Positions 1 through 10,204 are shown, counted from the first letter of the stretch. The stretch is 37,643 bases of DNA from Gnetum montanum (GCA_015680685.1 MNCI01002924.1:307758-345400); one strand, 5' to 3'. Program-made: numbers and translations. The notes: a model not told the origin generated them from the sequence alone.

Positions 1-360
1 GTAAACACCACTACTGCCACTACCCAGAACATCAACATCTCAGACACCATAGCTGCCCAGCATTCTACCACACCACATTTGGAAGGGCAATCCACAATGG
101 GGCCCCGTCGGTCTTTGAGGTTACAAGGGAGAGATCCAGCAACTAACGTTATAACCCAAGATGAGTATAACTTCATCTGCATTAAGATACAAGCCGGCCT
201 GGCAGTGGATCGGGCTGAGATTGAAGTAAAGAGACAATCTGAACTCTTTTACAGGGGAGGACACGAGTTCATCCCTTCCCCATATGACGTAATCCCCGTT
301 TCAGAACAATTCTTCGAGCTCTTTACTCAGCTCCTTCTGCACAGGAGCCAGTCATTGGAC
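1..360 (+). pseudogene. Mirror copy of the X gag-like fragment
   Basis: This plus-strand frame, open from base 1 to the N at 361, repeats the peptide read on the minus strand at 364-678. It then adds a short extension containing ELFTQLLLHRSQSLD before the gap. It is probably the same gene segment duplicated by an inverted contig join, not a second gene. Its start codon would lie outside the window. Confidence 0.5.
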
Positions 361-678
361 NTTGAAGAATTGTTCTGAAACGGGGATTACGTCATATGGG
401 GAAGGGATGAACTCGTGTCCTCCCCTGTAAAAGAGTTCAGATTGTCTCTTTACTTCAATCTCAGCCCGATCCACTGCCAGGCCGGCTTGTATCTTAATGC
501 AGATGAAGTTATACTCATCTTGGGTTATAACGTTAGTTGCTGGATCTCTCCCTTGTAACCTCAAAGACCGACGGGGCCCCATTGTGGATTGCCCTTCCAA
601 ATGTGGTGTGGTAGAATGCTGGGCAGCTATGGTGTCTGAGATGTTGATGTTCTGGGTAGTGGCAGTAGTGGTGTTTAC
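1..678. repeat. Inverted duplication around a single N, probable mis-join
   Basis: Bases 1-315 reappear as their reverse complement at 364-678 (paired positions sum to 679), around a short spacer with one N at 361. The two arms translate to the same peptide wherever compared. An unresolved N at the centre of a perfect inverted repeat suggests two overlapping contigs joined in opposite orientation. A real palindromic rearrangement is the alternative. The left arm starts at window base 1 and may extend outside. Confidence 0.85.
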
Positions 679-687
679 GGGATTCAT
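364..687 (-). pseudogene. Gag-like N-terminus of element X, truncated at the gap
   Basis: The reading frame starts at ATG 687-685 on the minus strand, about 290 bases after the primer-binding site of element X, where gag of an LTR retrotransposon begins. It encodes a Thr/Asn-rich start and then a segment with GPRRSLRLQG and ITQDEYNFICIKIQAGL. I do not recognise a named domain; gag is inferred from position alone. The frame is lost at the N base (361). The same coding sequence lies on the plus strand at 1-360 through the inverted duplication, where it runs about 15 residues further, which suggests the true protein continues past the join. No nucleocapsid, protease or polymerase is visible, since the window ends here. 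Confidence 0.5.
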
Positions 688-979
688 GATGATAGATTGT
701 GTATGTAAAACGGTTTGAGTGTATGTGGCCGGCGTAGACGAATCTACAGCGTAAGTGTTCAGCGTAGACACTGGTCTGCGGGCAGTGTAGACGCTGGCGT
801 AACTATGCAGCGTAGACGCTGGCGTAAGTTAGGCGACGTAGATGCTAAGGTAAGTGTGCAGCGTAGACGCTGGAAGGTTGACAGCGTAGACGCTGAGAGT
901 CGGGGGTTTAAACAGGGCAGCGAAAACGCTGATGAGCGTAGACGCTGAGGAGCGTACAGTCAATTTGTTTAAGCGGAGG
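688..979 (-). repeat. X leader with repeated AGCGTAGACGCT palindromes
   Basis: Between the primer site and the gag start, the near-palindrome AGCGTAGACGCT and close variants recur at least seven times (for example around 812-823, 860-871, 883-894 and 936-947). No stable reading frame is needed to explain it. It probably belongs to the untranslated leader (packaging and dimerisation region by position). Confidence 0.6.
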
Positions 980-996
980 CCCTCCTTCTAGCGCCA
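980..996 (-). other. Primer-binding-site-like sequence of X, copy 1
   Basis: The minus strand reads TGGCGCTAGAAGGAGGG, five bases after the LTR end. It begins with TGG, as expected for pairing with the CCA end of a tRNA. The same 17 bases occur at 2783-2799 in the same position. The priming tRNA was not identified. Confidence 0.6.
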
Positions 997-1001
997 ATTT
1001 C

Positions 1002-2158
1002 TGTACCGCCTGAAATCGTCGGTCCCCAGCTGGAAGGAGAAACAGAGACCGCGGGATCGCAGGACGAGCACAGAAGACCCTACCTTCGCCTGAGGGTGAG
1101 CTGGAATGCACGAAGGTAGGGTACCTTGGCTAGTCCGCACGCGGATCAAACAAGGATTTCCCCGAGCGTCACCGAAGTGTTATACGTTGGGTTATGCATA
1201 AACAGTGTAACGGGCGTAAAACGGAGCGAGCAGTGAAAATAGGGCATAAACAAAATGTAGATGGCGTAACAGCGTAAACTGATATACGCAGCGTAAACTG
1301 AGCGTAAACCTGAACACAGCGTAAACAGTGCGTAAACAACATAAACAGGGCGTAAAGCGTACACAGAGCATAAACAGCGTAATCAGAGCGTAAATGTAAA
1401 CGAGCGTAAGCAGAAACACATGCAAGAAGTCAACGTAAACTGTAAGTTGGAAACTGTAAACTGTATTATGAAGTGAAAATGTAGTGCACCGGTCTAACGC
1501 AGTTATGGCTGGACACAAGGCGGACGTAAAGCCCCGGTGGGTACAGGGATGTGGCTGGTTCGCACGGTAGGCGGAGCGTAGAGACTGTGCTCGGCATACA
1601 GGACTTCCAACGTAAGCGTAAGAGGTTTTGGTTTGCAGCATAATTGCTCTGGGGTCTGCTCTAATAAATTTTTGCCGACCTCAAATATGCGGAAAACTGG
1701 GCTTTTATAGGTGGGGTTTTATCGGGAAAATCGGGTTGGGGGACACATGGCGTGTCGACCGGGTGCGTACAATTTAGAAATATGGTATACGCTGGGCGTA
1801 TACGCTACATCAGGCCAGCGTATACGCTGGGCGTATACACTGGACTTGCTAGGCGTGTGAACTTTGGTGGACGCTGGGCGTATACGCTGATGGACGCTGG
1901 GCGTATACGCTGATGGATGCCGACTTGCTTCAATTCTTGCACCTGTTGCACCTACTGAGCGTACATGTGAGGCGTGTATGCTGGGCATCAGGCGTATACG
2001 CTCGGCATAGACACTGGCACAACACTTGGTAAAAACCAAGTGTTTCGACCCTCAAAATTGCCATGTGTCACTTCAAATGTAGCCAAAGTCGTCTGAGGGT
2101 CACGGGGATCTGCTTCTTGCTGGACAAGTGCCAAACTCGAAATTTTTGTGGTGTTTCA
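1002..2158 (-). repeat. LTR of element X, copy 1
   Basis: On the minus strand this LTR begins TGAAACACC (2158) and ends GGTACA (1002), giving the canonical TG...CA ends. A TATAAAA box lies on the minus strand at 1703-1709, so U3 is about 450 bp. U3 holds five exact GCGTATACGC palindromes at 1796-1805, 1818-1827, 1878-1887, 1901-1910 and 1992-2001. The R/U5 part (about 1197-1400) holds a dense run of degenerate AGCGTAAAC units. It matches 2805-3998 along its length with clearly visible divergence and length differences in the repeat arrays. Confidence 0.75.
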
Positions 2159-2782
2159 GACCTGTTGAGAGTATGACACGAGGTAGAGGAGCGAAATTAG
2201 TGTACTTAGTACAACGTAAACTGAGTGGCAAAGTGCAGCGTATACACTTCAACGTTCAGCGTATAATGTCAGCGTAGACAGCGTAAGGAGTGCAGCGTAT
2301 ACAGCTTCGGGGTGTAGCGTAAAATAGGATAGAGCGTAAAATAAGGCACAGCGTAAAACAGGATGGAGTGTAAAACAGGATAGAGCGTAAAATAGAGTAC
2401 AGCGTAAAACAAGGCACAGCGTAAAACAGGATGGAGTGTAAAACAGGATAGAGCGTAAAACAGGATAGAGCGTAAAACAGAGTACAGCATAAAACGAGGC
2501 GCAGCGTAAAACAAGACACAGCGTAGAGAATGCAGCGTATGGTTTTCTGGTTAAGTTTTAACAAGGACAGCGTAAACACTGAACAGCGTAGACGCTGGAC
2601 AGTTTGCAGGCTGAGTTTTCAGACTAGGCTGCGTAAACGTTGGGAGGGTTTCAGCAGGAAGCGGCGTGTGGTCGGCGGCGTANGACGTTGGGAGGGTTTC
2701 AGCAGGAAGCGGCGTGTGGTCGGCGGCGTATACGCTCAACAGCGCAAACGCTGGGAAGTTTGCGAGTAAGGTTTTTAGGAGG
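2159..2782 (-). repeat. X internal leader with a 17-18 bp minisatellite
   Basis: This segment separates the two X LTRs. From about 2312 to 2525 it is a tandem array of about a dozen degenerate 17-18 bp units of the form AGCGTAAAACAGGATAG. The rest carries scattered AGCGTAGACGCT-type units and one GCGTATACGC at 2726-2735. Long frames across the array give periodic Phe/Leu/Tyr-rich peptides, which are an effect of the repeat and are not annotated as genes. There is no polypurine tract next to 2158, so the adjoining LTR is not a normal 3' LTR of this copy. Confidence 0.65.
2637..2730. repeat. 46-bp direct duplication around an N, probable contig overlap
   Basis: Bases 2637-2682 and 2685-2730 are identical and are separated by an N (2683) and one G. 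The duplicated stretch is exactly 46 bp, the same length as at the N at 25854. This is what an overlap between neighbouring contigs looks like when it was not collapsed. Confidence 0.85.
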
Positions 2783-2799
2783 CCCTCCTTCTAGCGCCA
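2783..2799 (-). other. Primer-binding-site-like sequence of X, copy 2
   Basis: Same 17 bases as at 980-996, again five bases from the LTR end (2805) on the minus strand. Its presence marks LTR 2805-3998 as a 5' LTR and not a solo or 3' LTR. Confidence 0.6.
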
Positions 2800-2804
2800 A
2801 TTTC

Positions 2805-3998
2805 TGTACTGTCCGAAATCGTCGGTCTCCGGCTGGAAGAAAACAGAGAACGTGGGATCACCGGACACGCACAGAAGACCCTACCTTCGCCTGAGGACGA
2901 GCTGGAATGCACGAAGGTAGAGTACCTTGGGTGGTCCGCATGCGGATCAGACAAGGATTTCCCCGGACGTATGCCGAAGTGCTATACACTGGGTTATGCG
3001 TAAATGAGCGCGTAAACAGCGTAACAGATGCGAACTGGGCGTAAATGTAAACGAGCGTAAACAAAACACATGTAAGAAATTAGCGTAAACTGTAAACAGT
3101 GATATTACAAAATGAAAGTACAGTGCACCGGTCTAACGTAGTTGTGATGAAACACAAGGCGGACGAAAAGCCCCGGTGGATGCAGGGATGACTCGGCTGG
3201 TTCGCACTGTAGGCGAAGCGTAGAGACTGTGTGCCCAACGTACAGGACTGTCCAGCGTAAAAGGGTTTTTAGCTCTGGTGCGCAGCGTAAATGTTCTCTG
3301 GTATGCTTTGGGATTTTTGCCAACCGACCTCGTACAAGTAGAAAAGTGGGATTTTTATACTGGTTGTTACGCTAGACTCAGGTTGGGTGACACGTGGACA
3401 TTGACCAGGTGCAAAAAGGGCGTAAAATTTACAAGTGTTTAACATATTACATCTGCTGAGCGTATACGCTGTATCAGGTGGGCGTATACACTGGATGTGC
3501 TGGGCGTAGATGCTGTGGACGTTGGGCGTATACGCCGAGCGTATACGCCGACAATGGCTGAGTGTATACGCTGGGCGTATCCGCTGATGGTTGGGCATAT
3601 ACACCGAGCGTATACGCTGATAGTTGCCGACTTGCTTCAATCCTTGCTCTTTGGTGCTGTTTTCATTCTATCTTTGGAGATTCCATGCTGGGCGTAAACA
3701 TTTGTCGTACTTGCCGAGAGTACATGTATGTCGGGCGTGTAAGTTGGATGTCTACGCTGGGCGTATACGTTGGGTGTATACACTGTGGATGTCAGGCATA
3801 GACGCTGGGCGTATACGCTGTGGATGTCGGGCGTAGACGCCAGGCGCATACGCCGGTACTGCATACTTAGTGAAAATTAAACATTTTAATCCCCAAAGTT
3901 GCAATGTGTGATACCAAATGTAGCCGTGGTTGTCCATGGATCCCAGGGAATTGCCTCTTGCTAGAAAAGTACCAAGCTCGAAATTTTGTGGTGTTTCA
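2805..3998 (-). repeat. LTR of element X, copy 2, inserted in element O
   Basis: On the minus strand it starts TGAAACACC at 3998 and ends with TACA at 2805. The TATAAAA box is on the minus strand at 3353-3359, giving a U3 of about 640 bp. Exact GCGTATACGC palindromes lie at 3460-3469, 3526-3535, 3539-3548, 3608-3617 and 3809-3818, with many near copies. The U5 minisatellite (about 2998-3066) is much shorter than in the other LTR. Beyond 3998 the sequence is the reverse transcriptase of element O, so TAATG (3999-4003) is the expected target-site copy. Its partner would lie left of the window. Confidence 0.75.
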
Positions 3999-4412
3999 TA
4001 ATGAACTAACCCATTCACTGTTAGTAATGGGGTAGATGAACCCGACCTTCAGAAGTTGTTCAATTTCTTCTTTAAATACTTGCTTAAGCTTTAGGTTTAG
4101 TTATCTCTGTGGTTGTCATTGAGGTTTCATAGGGGGGTTAGTGTAGATTCTATGTTGGCATATCCTAGGATCTATTCCAGTTAATTCGGGATATGACCAA
4201 GTAAAGGCTTTCGACCATTTTTTTACCATCTTCAGCAGTATTTTTATTTGTTGAGGAGCAAGCTTAGTGTTAATGATTACCGGTTTTCCATTCTTGAGAA
4301 ATGTATACTCCATACTAGTGGGCAAAGGTTTTAACTTAAGGGGCTCTTACTTAAACCCGTCAGGGATTTTCAACTTCTCCCAGTTGATATTTTCGATGTT
4401 AGGACTTAAAAG
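3999..4412 (-). pseudogene. Pre-RT linker and start of reverse transcriptase (element O)
   Basis: The minus-strand frame contains LKPLPTSMEYTFL, then KPVIINTKLAPQQ, then GIDPRICQHRI (4116-4350). This is the conserved run before reverse transcriptase in Athila/Tat-type Ty3/gypsy polyproteins. After in-frame stops just past MKPQ, the frame continues with EEIEQLLKVGFIYPI and SEWVS, the first conserved block of reverse transcriptase. The reading ends abruptly at 3999, where the X LTR starts. The catalytic YxDD block is not present in the window. At least three stop codons (including one near 4351) make it non-functional. This is the only polymerase sequence I find here. Confidence 0.8.
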
Positions 4413-4709
4413 TTGGCAATGGACTTGCTCTAATGTATCTATGTTATCGATATAAACACAAGTCAAGCTCTCAGTTGGTTCCATGCATAAAATTGAATTA
4501 CTTTCTTGGTTAGTTGTCAACCATTAGGTGCCTTCCTGTCTTGTGGCTACTGCATATAGACATCTTTGTATGTCAGTTATTTGTGCACACTGGTTGCATG
4601 TAGGCAATGTTAAGTGTTGTACAAACCAGGACTTCTGCACATAGTTACACCCTGTGTCACTGTATGCGATGCATGGAATTTTCTTCTTCTCGATCTTTCT
4701 AAATGTATT

Positions 4710-5174
4710 TTATTTTGATATGTCTAGGGAAAGATCGTGTATTCCTAGGCACACATCAATCATACTCAGCCATGCTCTTTCCATTATGATTGGGAAGTTC
4801 CCCTTACAGTTGTTAACTTGGATCACTAGGAAATCAGCTGGATACGACCACCCACAAACAGTGGTGACAATGTCCTCTACTAGTCCTAATGGGACAATGA
4901 TGGACAAGTCGGCCAAATTTAAACGAATGTTACTCTTTTTTAGCATAGGCAAGTTCCAGGCTTTGTACATTTCTTGAGAGATTAAGTTAACTCCAGAACC
5001 TGAATCCAAAAGAGCTTTGTAAGGCTCATTCCCAGTGATTTGCAAATATATAATAGGACTTCCAAGATCAGAGAATTTCCTAAGTAGATGACCAACTTTA
5101 ATGCAATCAGTGATGGCGTGAGTTAACATGATAGTGTGCGTGGAGTGCAGTTTTTGGTTCAAAGGAAGCTCCAA
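4710..5174 (-). pseudogene. Retropepsin-like aspartic protease (element O)
   Basis: An open frame of 154 codons encodes the retrotransposon protease, which would cut the Gag-Pol polyprotein during particle maturation. The catalytic triad is intact as ALLDSGSG (Asp about residue 57). The second hallmark, the hydrophobic FPIIMERAWL near residue 130, deviates from the usual G-R with E-R. The segment ends in DLSLDISK and a stop. In B and C the Gly of the triad is replaced, so this oldest copy keeps the best active site. The frame begins at the conserved ELP segment, which also carries a degenerate version of the miR159-like site. Confidence 0.75.
5153..5173 (-). other. Degenerate miR159-like complementary site (element O)
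   Basis: The plus strand matches the 21-nt miR159 sequence at 16 of 21 positions, so element RNA (minus strand) is only weakly complementary here. It is included because the homologous position in B and C is far closer to perfect. Confidence 0.3.
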
Positions 5175-6128
5175 AGATTCGAATGACGGTGAGGCATTTG
5201 GAGGATTTGCCGCTTGTGGTTATAAGGACTTGGTTGGACTTTTGGTTCTAAAGAATGGTCTTTTCTTTGATCGGTTGTTCGAACCAATAGTAGGTTGAGG
5301 ATTGATAGCCCTTGTAGCGTTATGTTGCCACAGTTGGGTAGGAAGCTCACCCTACATAGTTGGAGCAGGTGGTAATGGAGCTAAGAGTGGAAGAGGTGCA
5401 ATCGGATGAGAAGGATAGTATGTATGTGGAACATCATTCTTAGGAGAAGGAGTTCTATAGTACTCATGGGTCTGGTAGTGAGGTTGAAGAGTAACGTGAC
5501 TAGTAGAGTCACATGGAGAGATCGGTTGTTGAACATAATACCCATACAGGTTAAGTTGATGTTAAGGATACTATTGACGTGGTGGTGGCATTCCCCATGA
5601 TTTTGGGTGTTGCCACCGTTGATACTGTTCATTTGGTTGTGGTGGAGCTCCACTCCGATAATATGTTAAGGATTGGTGGAACTGCCTTAGGTTACCTTGG
5701 GGATAAGGTAACCTTCTAGGTGTTTGTCATCTGTTTAATCGTGGGTTTAATGCATACATCCCAGACTCTTGTAGATGTGACACCATTGGGAAACATCCCT
5801 TAGGATGGTCATATTAGCAAATCTCACATCTGTCATCATTGTCCATGTCTGAATCTACAACCTCTTCAATGACGGTAACCTTGCCCTTACCTTTGTTACA
5901 TGTAAACTCAGCTTCTTTCTTTTTCCTCCTCTCTCGATCACTACTTGGTTCTCTAGACTTCTTTACTATTTTTAGAATAGTTTGAAATTTATCATCTAGG
6001 GAGTTCAATATTTGATCGACCTTTGTCGATACTTCTGATGCAAACTTTTGGATGGGCAAAGTCTTTCTATTCACCATCTCTTTAAGTGGTGACTCTTCCT
6101 CATCTTTGCAAAATCTAATTTCTTTCTT
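5175..6128 (-). pseudogene. Gag-protease linker and zinc-knuckle region (element O)
   Basis: A Pro/Gln/His-rich degenerate linker (5175-5800) precedes the protease. Upstream of it, an 87-codon frame (5814-6077) begins MVNRKTLPIQKFA and has a charged, coiled-coil-like middle (KVDQILNSLDDKF). It ends in CEIC, where a stop replaces the rest of a CX2CX3HX3C knuckle that copies B and C preserve (CEICQYDHPKGC). The knuckle is presumed to bind RNA as nucleocapsid. Frameshifts prevent a continuous polyprotein. Confidence 0.6.
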
Positions 6129-7139
6129 TCAGAGGGAAGGATCTCGGTTGTATTCCTCTACACTTTCTCTTTTCTTTAACTTGCCTTCCTCCTTGGCAAC
6201 TTGCTCCAATAATCTTTGTATTTGATGGGCTCTTAGCTCAGATAGCCTTCCTTGGGCATAAGTCCCAAGGGTTTTTCGTGTTTCATACCTAAGCCCATCT
6301 ACAAGATGGCGTAGTTGTTCCTTCTATGAGTAACCATGGCTAGGACAACGATGTAACAATGAATAATACTGGCCTATGGCAGCATCCAAGGATTTGTGTC
6401 CTCCTTGTTTCCATCCTTGGATTTGCTTACGTAGGTTAGACACTTGGGAGTATGTTTGATACTTATCGTTGAATAGCTCTAACATGGTACTCCATTGACA
6501 AATGAATTCCGGTTCTAAGGACTAGTACCAGCTTTCCGCTTCCTTGATCAGTGTCCATGAAAACAAGTTTAGCTTTTACCACTCGTTTTCTATATTTTGT
6601 AAGGCACATGCGTCATGGAATGCTTGTAGATGATTTTTAAGGATCAGCATTGTATCCCTCTTCAAATCGAGGGATGTTATTCATGTCTATTCTTTGGATC
6701 CTACTATCCTTTTGGTGCCTTGTTGAAATCCTAATGGCCTCTATTATATCTAACATACTTCAAGTGGCAAGTAGGGGTTCATTGTGATCATATTGTTTAT
6801 GGCGTCTATGATGCCTATGTTGTTCCCTACTCTCCTTCTTTAGTGATGTGTCTCTTTGGAATGCCCTTGTCCCCTTTCTTAACTATTTTGTTGGTGATTT
6901 CTACTTTGCTCACCATTGTCCTCATGGTCTTTCGCTTTTTGACTGCGTTCAGATCGTGAAGGAGAGGGAGAAGAAGAAGATGGAGGTGAAGAGGAAGGAT
7001 GACTAGCACCATGGCAATGCCTATCACCTTCTCTTTGATGGTCATGGCCTCGGTCGTGGTTATGATCGGAATGTCCATCATTGTCATGCATTCACGTTCC
7101 TTTTTTGGATCCTTTGTGTCTGTTGGTACCAAAACCTAG
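6129..7139 (-). pseudogene. Gag central and C-terminal part (element O), interrupted by B
   Basis: Minus-strand fragments align with the gag of C: a Ser/Arg/His-rich basic segment (6879-7091), then IRISTRHQKDSRI, MNNIPRFEEGYNAD and a degraded retrotransposon-gag domain, with several frameshifts. At 7139 the coding sequence stops dead at the LTR of B and resumes at 21229. An in-frame TGA occurs at 6129-6131, at the same codon as in B and C. Gag would assemble the virus-like particle; this copy cannot. Confidence 0.65.
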
Positions 7140-7941
7140 TGATGGGTGGCGAGGTACCCCTACACTCAACCATACGAATACACGCGTTTCACGTGCAATC
7201 CGGTCGAACTCCAAGGACTAAGTGTTTACGTGCCTTAATAGAACACTCAAGGTTAATCAATCATTGTCTTCCCAAACTTACTTGTATTGTCACGGTTGTA
7301 TGGTTAAGTAAGATTGAGGTATATGATTTTTATAGCTTTTATCTTTTTAATGTCTTATGCTAATAGGGAAAGGTAAAAGAGAACTAAGTGACTAACTTAC
7401 ATTAACTATTCACTAACTAAGTTCTAATTGTTCCTAATACTAGTATCTGTTCCCACTTGCTGCACACATCCTGAACTAGTGCAACGCTGCTAGGATTACC
7501 AATGCTAATCGTTACTGGGTTACCAAGCACTACACACATGCTTGAAGCAGTCGTATTGAGTGTACTTAACTAGGAGAGTCAAAGATTGAGAATGAGATTA
7601 ATTAACTAGGAAAGCATTTAAACATTCAACAATAATTAATTACTATTTAGCTTAATCTATATGCTGCAAGGTTTATCATAAAGTTCATCTTTATTACTGT
7701 ACACAAATGTATGCTCAAGTACAAATTGCTCGAATAAAGATCCGTTCACTCTATGACTCCTACTGTGGGAACACAGGAATTATTCTAACTCTGGAATGGT
7801 AAAACTGTAAGAGTCTAAGTCTAACTATCTAGAACTAAGGACACCGCCTCTTATTTATAGAAGATAAGGCAAGACGCGATATCGCATATGCGATATCACG
7901 TGGCAGATGTGATATCACGTACGCGATATCGCAGCTCATCA
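7140..7941 (-). repeat. 3' LTR of element B
   Basis: The 802-bp LTR runs from TGATGGGTGG (7140) to CTCATCA (7941) on the plus strand, with TGATG/CATCA inverted ends. The minus-strand TATA box TATAAATA is at 7852-7859. Between it and the LTR start lies an array of four GATATC-centred palindromes, including exact GCGATATCGC at 7876-7885 and 7923-7932. It matches the split 5' LTR over its full length with several percent divergence by eye. Confidence 0.85.
7852..7859 (-). promoter_or_regulatory. LTR TATA box (element B, 3' LTR)
   Basis: TATAAATA on the minus strand, about 85 bp inside the LTR, is followed by AGAGGCGG. The same box is present in every LTR of this family: 14396-14403, 20646-20653, 21158-21165, 22626-22633 and 36268-36275. 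This places a short U3 and the transcription start early in the LTR. Confidence 0.6.
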
Positions 7942-7954
7942 TACCCCCATGACT
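7942..7954 (-). other. Polypurine tract of element B
   Basis: The minus strand reads AGTCATGGGGGTA immediately before the 3' LTR, the expected plus-strand priming site. The same sequence sits at the same place in C (14521-14533) and D (36372-36384). Confidence 0.65.
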
Positions 7955-9990
7955 GAATGAAAACTTGTCCTTGATTTCCTTACAAAATATTGGAAAGGTA
8001 TGGGATTATTGACTTGAATGACAACTAATGGTGAATGGGATGACATGTGAACGGATCAATCATTACAATACATGACAATATTAGTGTTCATGACTACAAG
8101 AATGAACACTATACACAAATGATATCCAGCCTTATTTGGCAGCTGAAAAAGAAGAGAGAGAGAGAGAGAGAGAAAAGGAGATGAAGTGTTGCTACCGATG
8201 CCAGGATTGTGCCTTCCGTTGTCCATCTATAACCACACCATCAGTCTTGTTCCTTGCATAACTGTTCCAGCACTAGTCCATCCTAAGTGTTTCTTCCAGA
8301 TCCAGTCCATTACTGTATGATTGCCATCTGCACACACAACACAGTCACATATGAGCAAGAATAAGTAAATCACAATACAGTTGATACCTTGCCTCGGTGT
8401 AAGGTCCATTGGCTGAGTTGTGATATGGCTAGTATGGATTCTAGAGATATAACACTGGTGACTACCCAAGGTGTAGGGGTTAGGAGAAAATTGAAAAAAT
8501 TGGACCAGGACCCCCATGACTAAAAGCGATCCTCCGGTAGTGATAGAATGGAAAAATATAAGGAATAAGAAAGATGGAGAAAAAGAAATAACGGCAATGC
8601 CAATAAAATGGATGTCAGAGGTGGAAATGAACAAAATAAATGTTGATTGTAGCAATGTTTAAGGGAAAGAAGTTAACTGATGCACCAATTAGGAATGCCA
8701 GTGGGTCCTCCCCAAAGCAGGCTCATGCCCTTAATGCCCTGACAATCCCACATTCAAAGAGTCTGTAGGCTCTGGAAATGTCATTTAGAAACAAGAGTTA
8801 AAGTCTTAACCACAAGAATTTACCAAAAAGAAAATAATGCATCAACCAAAATATAGACTACTGATACAACTGGCAATGAGGTGGAAAATGGAGAAAGAAT
8901 GATGAGGAGAAGAGAATGGAATGGAGTTCCAAGAACAAGGTGGTGTATAGCCCCTTGTGTATTTATGGTTAATGTGATTTAGTAGATCTCATTCCAAATC
9001 TCGCCTCAAACAATCCACATCCAATGACTTCGCATTAATACACTTGGCCAATCCATTCACTTGAAGTAGCAAGAATGCTTCCACCAAAGAGTCACCAACA
9101 TTCTGAGGAAACGAGAAAGGGAAAAGTAGGAAGCGAAAGAGGGCCCTAGTTAGAGGGAACATGTTTGTTTAGTTCCATAACCAATGCTTGTAGCCTAGAT
9201 GATTATTTTGTCTAAGGGGTGTGCTTTGAATTCTCAGCGCTTTTTTTTTCCGTGAGAACCGCACCATGCAAAGACTTATTTTTATTGGTTCAGCTTCCCA
9301 ACAATGAAGTAACATCGGAATGGTAAGGAAAACCCAAGAAGAAAACATCCAAGCACCCAAGAGAATAGCCAGCACAAATGCATCAAATCCCCTTGAAGTC
9401 ACACCCTTTTCAATCCCTGAGTCCTTCCTCAGTTTGAGAAATGCCTAGTCACCAATTCATTGATAGTTTTATTATTAAGAAAGGGACCGTACAATTCCAA
9501 GCCAAGAGAGACCATAGAAATTTATGAATGCATGGATGATGTAGACTCATTACCTGTTATATCAAAAGAACCATACCTTAGTATCAACATTATAACTCAA
9601 AGGTAAAAACCAAACATTAGCAATCAATAGAATACAATTCATACCACCATTAGGAGCACTTATTAGGTGACGAACCTAACAACACAAACAACCACACAAA
9701 GAAATGAAAAAGTATGAACGATGTTGCAAATCAAAAACAAGAAAAGTTAAGGAAATTTGTAAAATAAAAACTTAAAAAGGAACCGAGGGCATCAATTGAT
9801 TAGCAGAGGTGGCCATCTCCCCCATGACTGAGTTGGAAGGGGAAGATCCAAAATAGTGAGTAGGGTCATCCCTTCTCAGAGGTCTTATGTGCACTGGCCG
9901 TTCTAAGTTCATGGACAGGTTTGGTCTATTGCACATTGACTAAAAATTTCTTATTAAGGTCTTTGTCTGGTTTTTTTGAAATTTCCAACT
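7955..9990 (-). other. Conserved non-coding 3' domain of B, in place of pol
   Basis: About 2 kb between protease remnant and polypurine tract, collinear with 14534-16500 in C and 36385-37643 in D. I find no reverse transcriptase, RNase H, integrase or envelope motif on either strand. Short frames (for example 8227-8655 and 9169-9402, minus) are not consistently open in the homologues. It holds an AG microsatellite (about 8156-8173) and two internal copies of the tract-like motif CCCCCATGACT (8511-8521, 9819-9829). Its conservation among three copies suggests a family-specific element, for example cis-acting RNA sequence. Confidence 0.6.
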
Positions 9991-10204
9991 TCCCCCAATT
10001 GATGTTTTCCAGGTTAAGGTTTGGAAGTTAGCAACGATCTTGCTCCAGTGCATCTATGCTTTCGATGTAAGCACTAGTTATGGCCTTACTTAGTTCCATG
10101 CATGTTAGTGAGCTGTTCACTTGATCAGCTATCAGCCACTGGGTGTCTCTTTGTCGTGTGGTTGCTGCATACAGGCACTTTTGTAGGTTAAGGTCTTGTG
10201 CACA

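Larger units (their letters stand above)
1..3998 (-). mobile_element. LTR retrotransposon family X, two tandem 5' ends
   Basis: Two related LTRs (1002-2158 and 2805-3998) are each followed, in minus-strand order, by a primer-site-like sequence (980-996 and 2783-2799) and a palindrome-rich leader. The first then leads into a gag-like ORF at 687. Because both LTRs carry a 5' leader, this is not one simple element. The likeliest reading is one X copy inserted into the 5' leader of another, or a product of LTR recombination. The right edge abuts the reverse transcriptase of element O. Superfamily is not established because no pol is visible; the primer-site position and TG...CA ends identify it as an LTR element. 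Confidence 0.7.

Noticed and set aside
2256-2579. A 107-codon Cys/Phe/Leu-rich frame resembling a membrane protein
   Set aside because: It is the translation of a 17-18 bp minisatellite in the leader of X; periodicity explains the composition.
720-3860. Regular repeats considered as a CRISPR array
   Set aside because: Plant nuclear context, degenerate repeats, irregular spacers that are themselves repeat-derived, and no cas genes.
1192-3864. Many overlapping frames rich in VYAQRIR- or YTPSVYA-like repeats in the X LTRs
   Set aside because: They arise from translating GCGTATACGC-type repeats, run on both strands, and change between the two LTR copies.
6827-7132. Met/Ile/Lys-rich 101-codon frame
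   Set aside because: It is an alternative frame of the basic gag tract; the adjacent frame (6879-7091) matches gag of C.
8227-8655. A 142-codon frame with hydrophobic stretches, considered as an envelope-like gene
   Set aside because: The homologous positions in C and D are interrupted or shifted, with no conserved envelope motif or signal peptide pattern.
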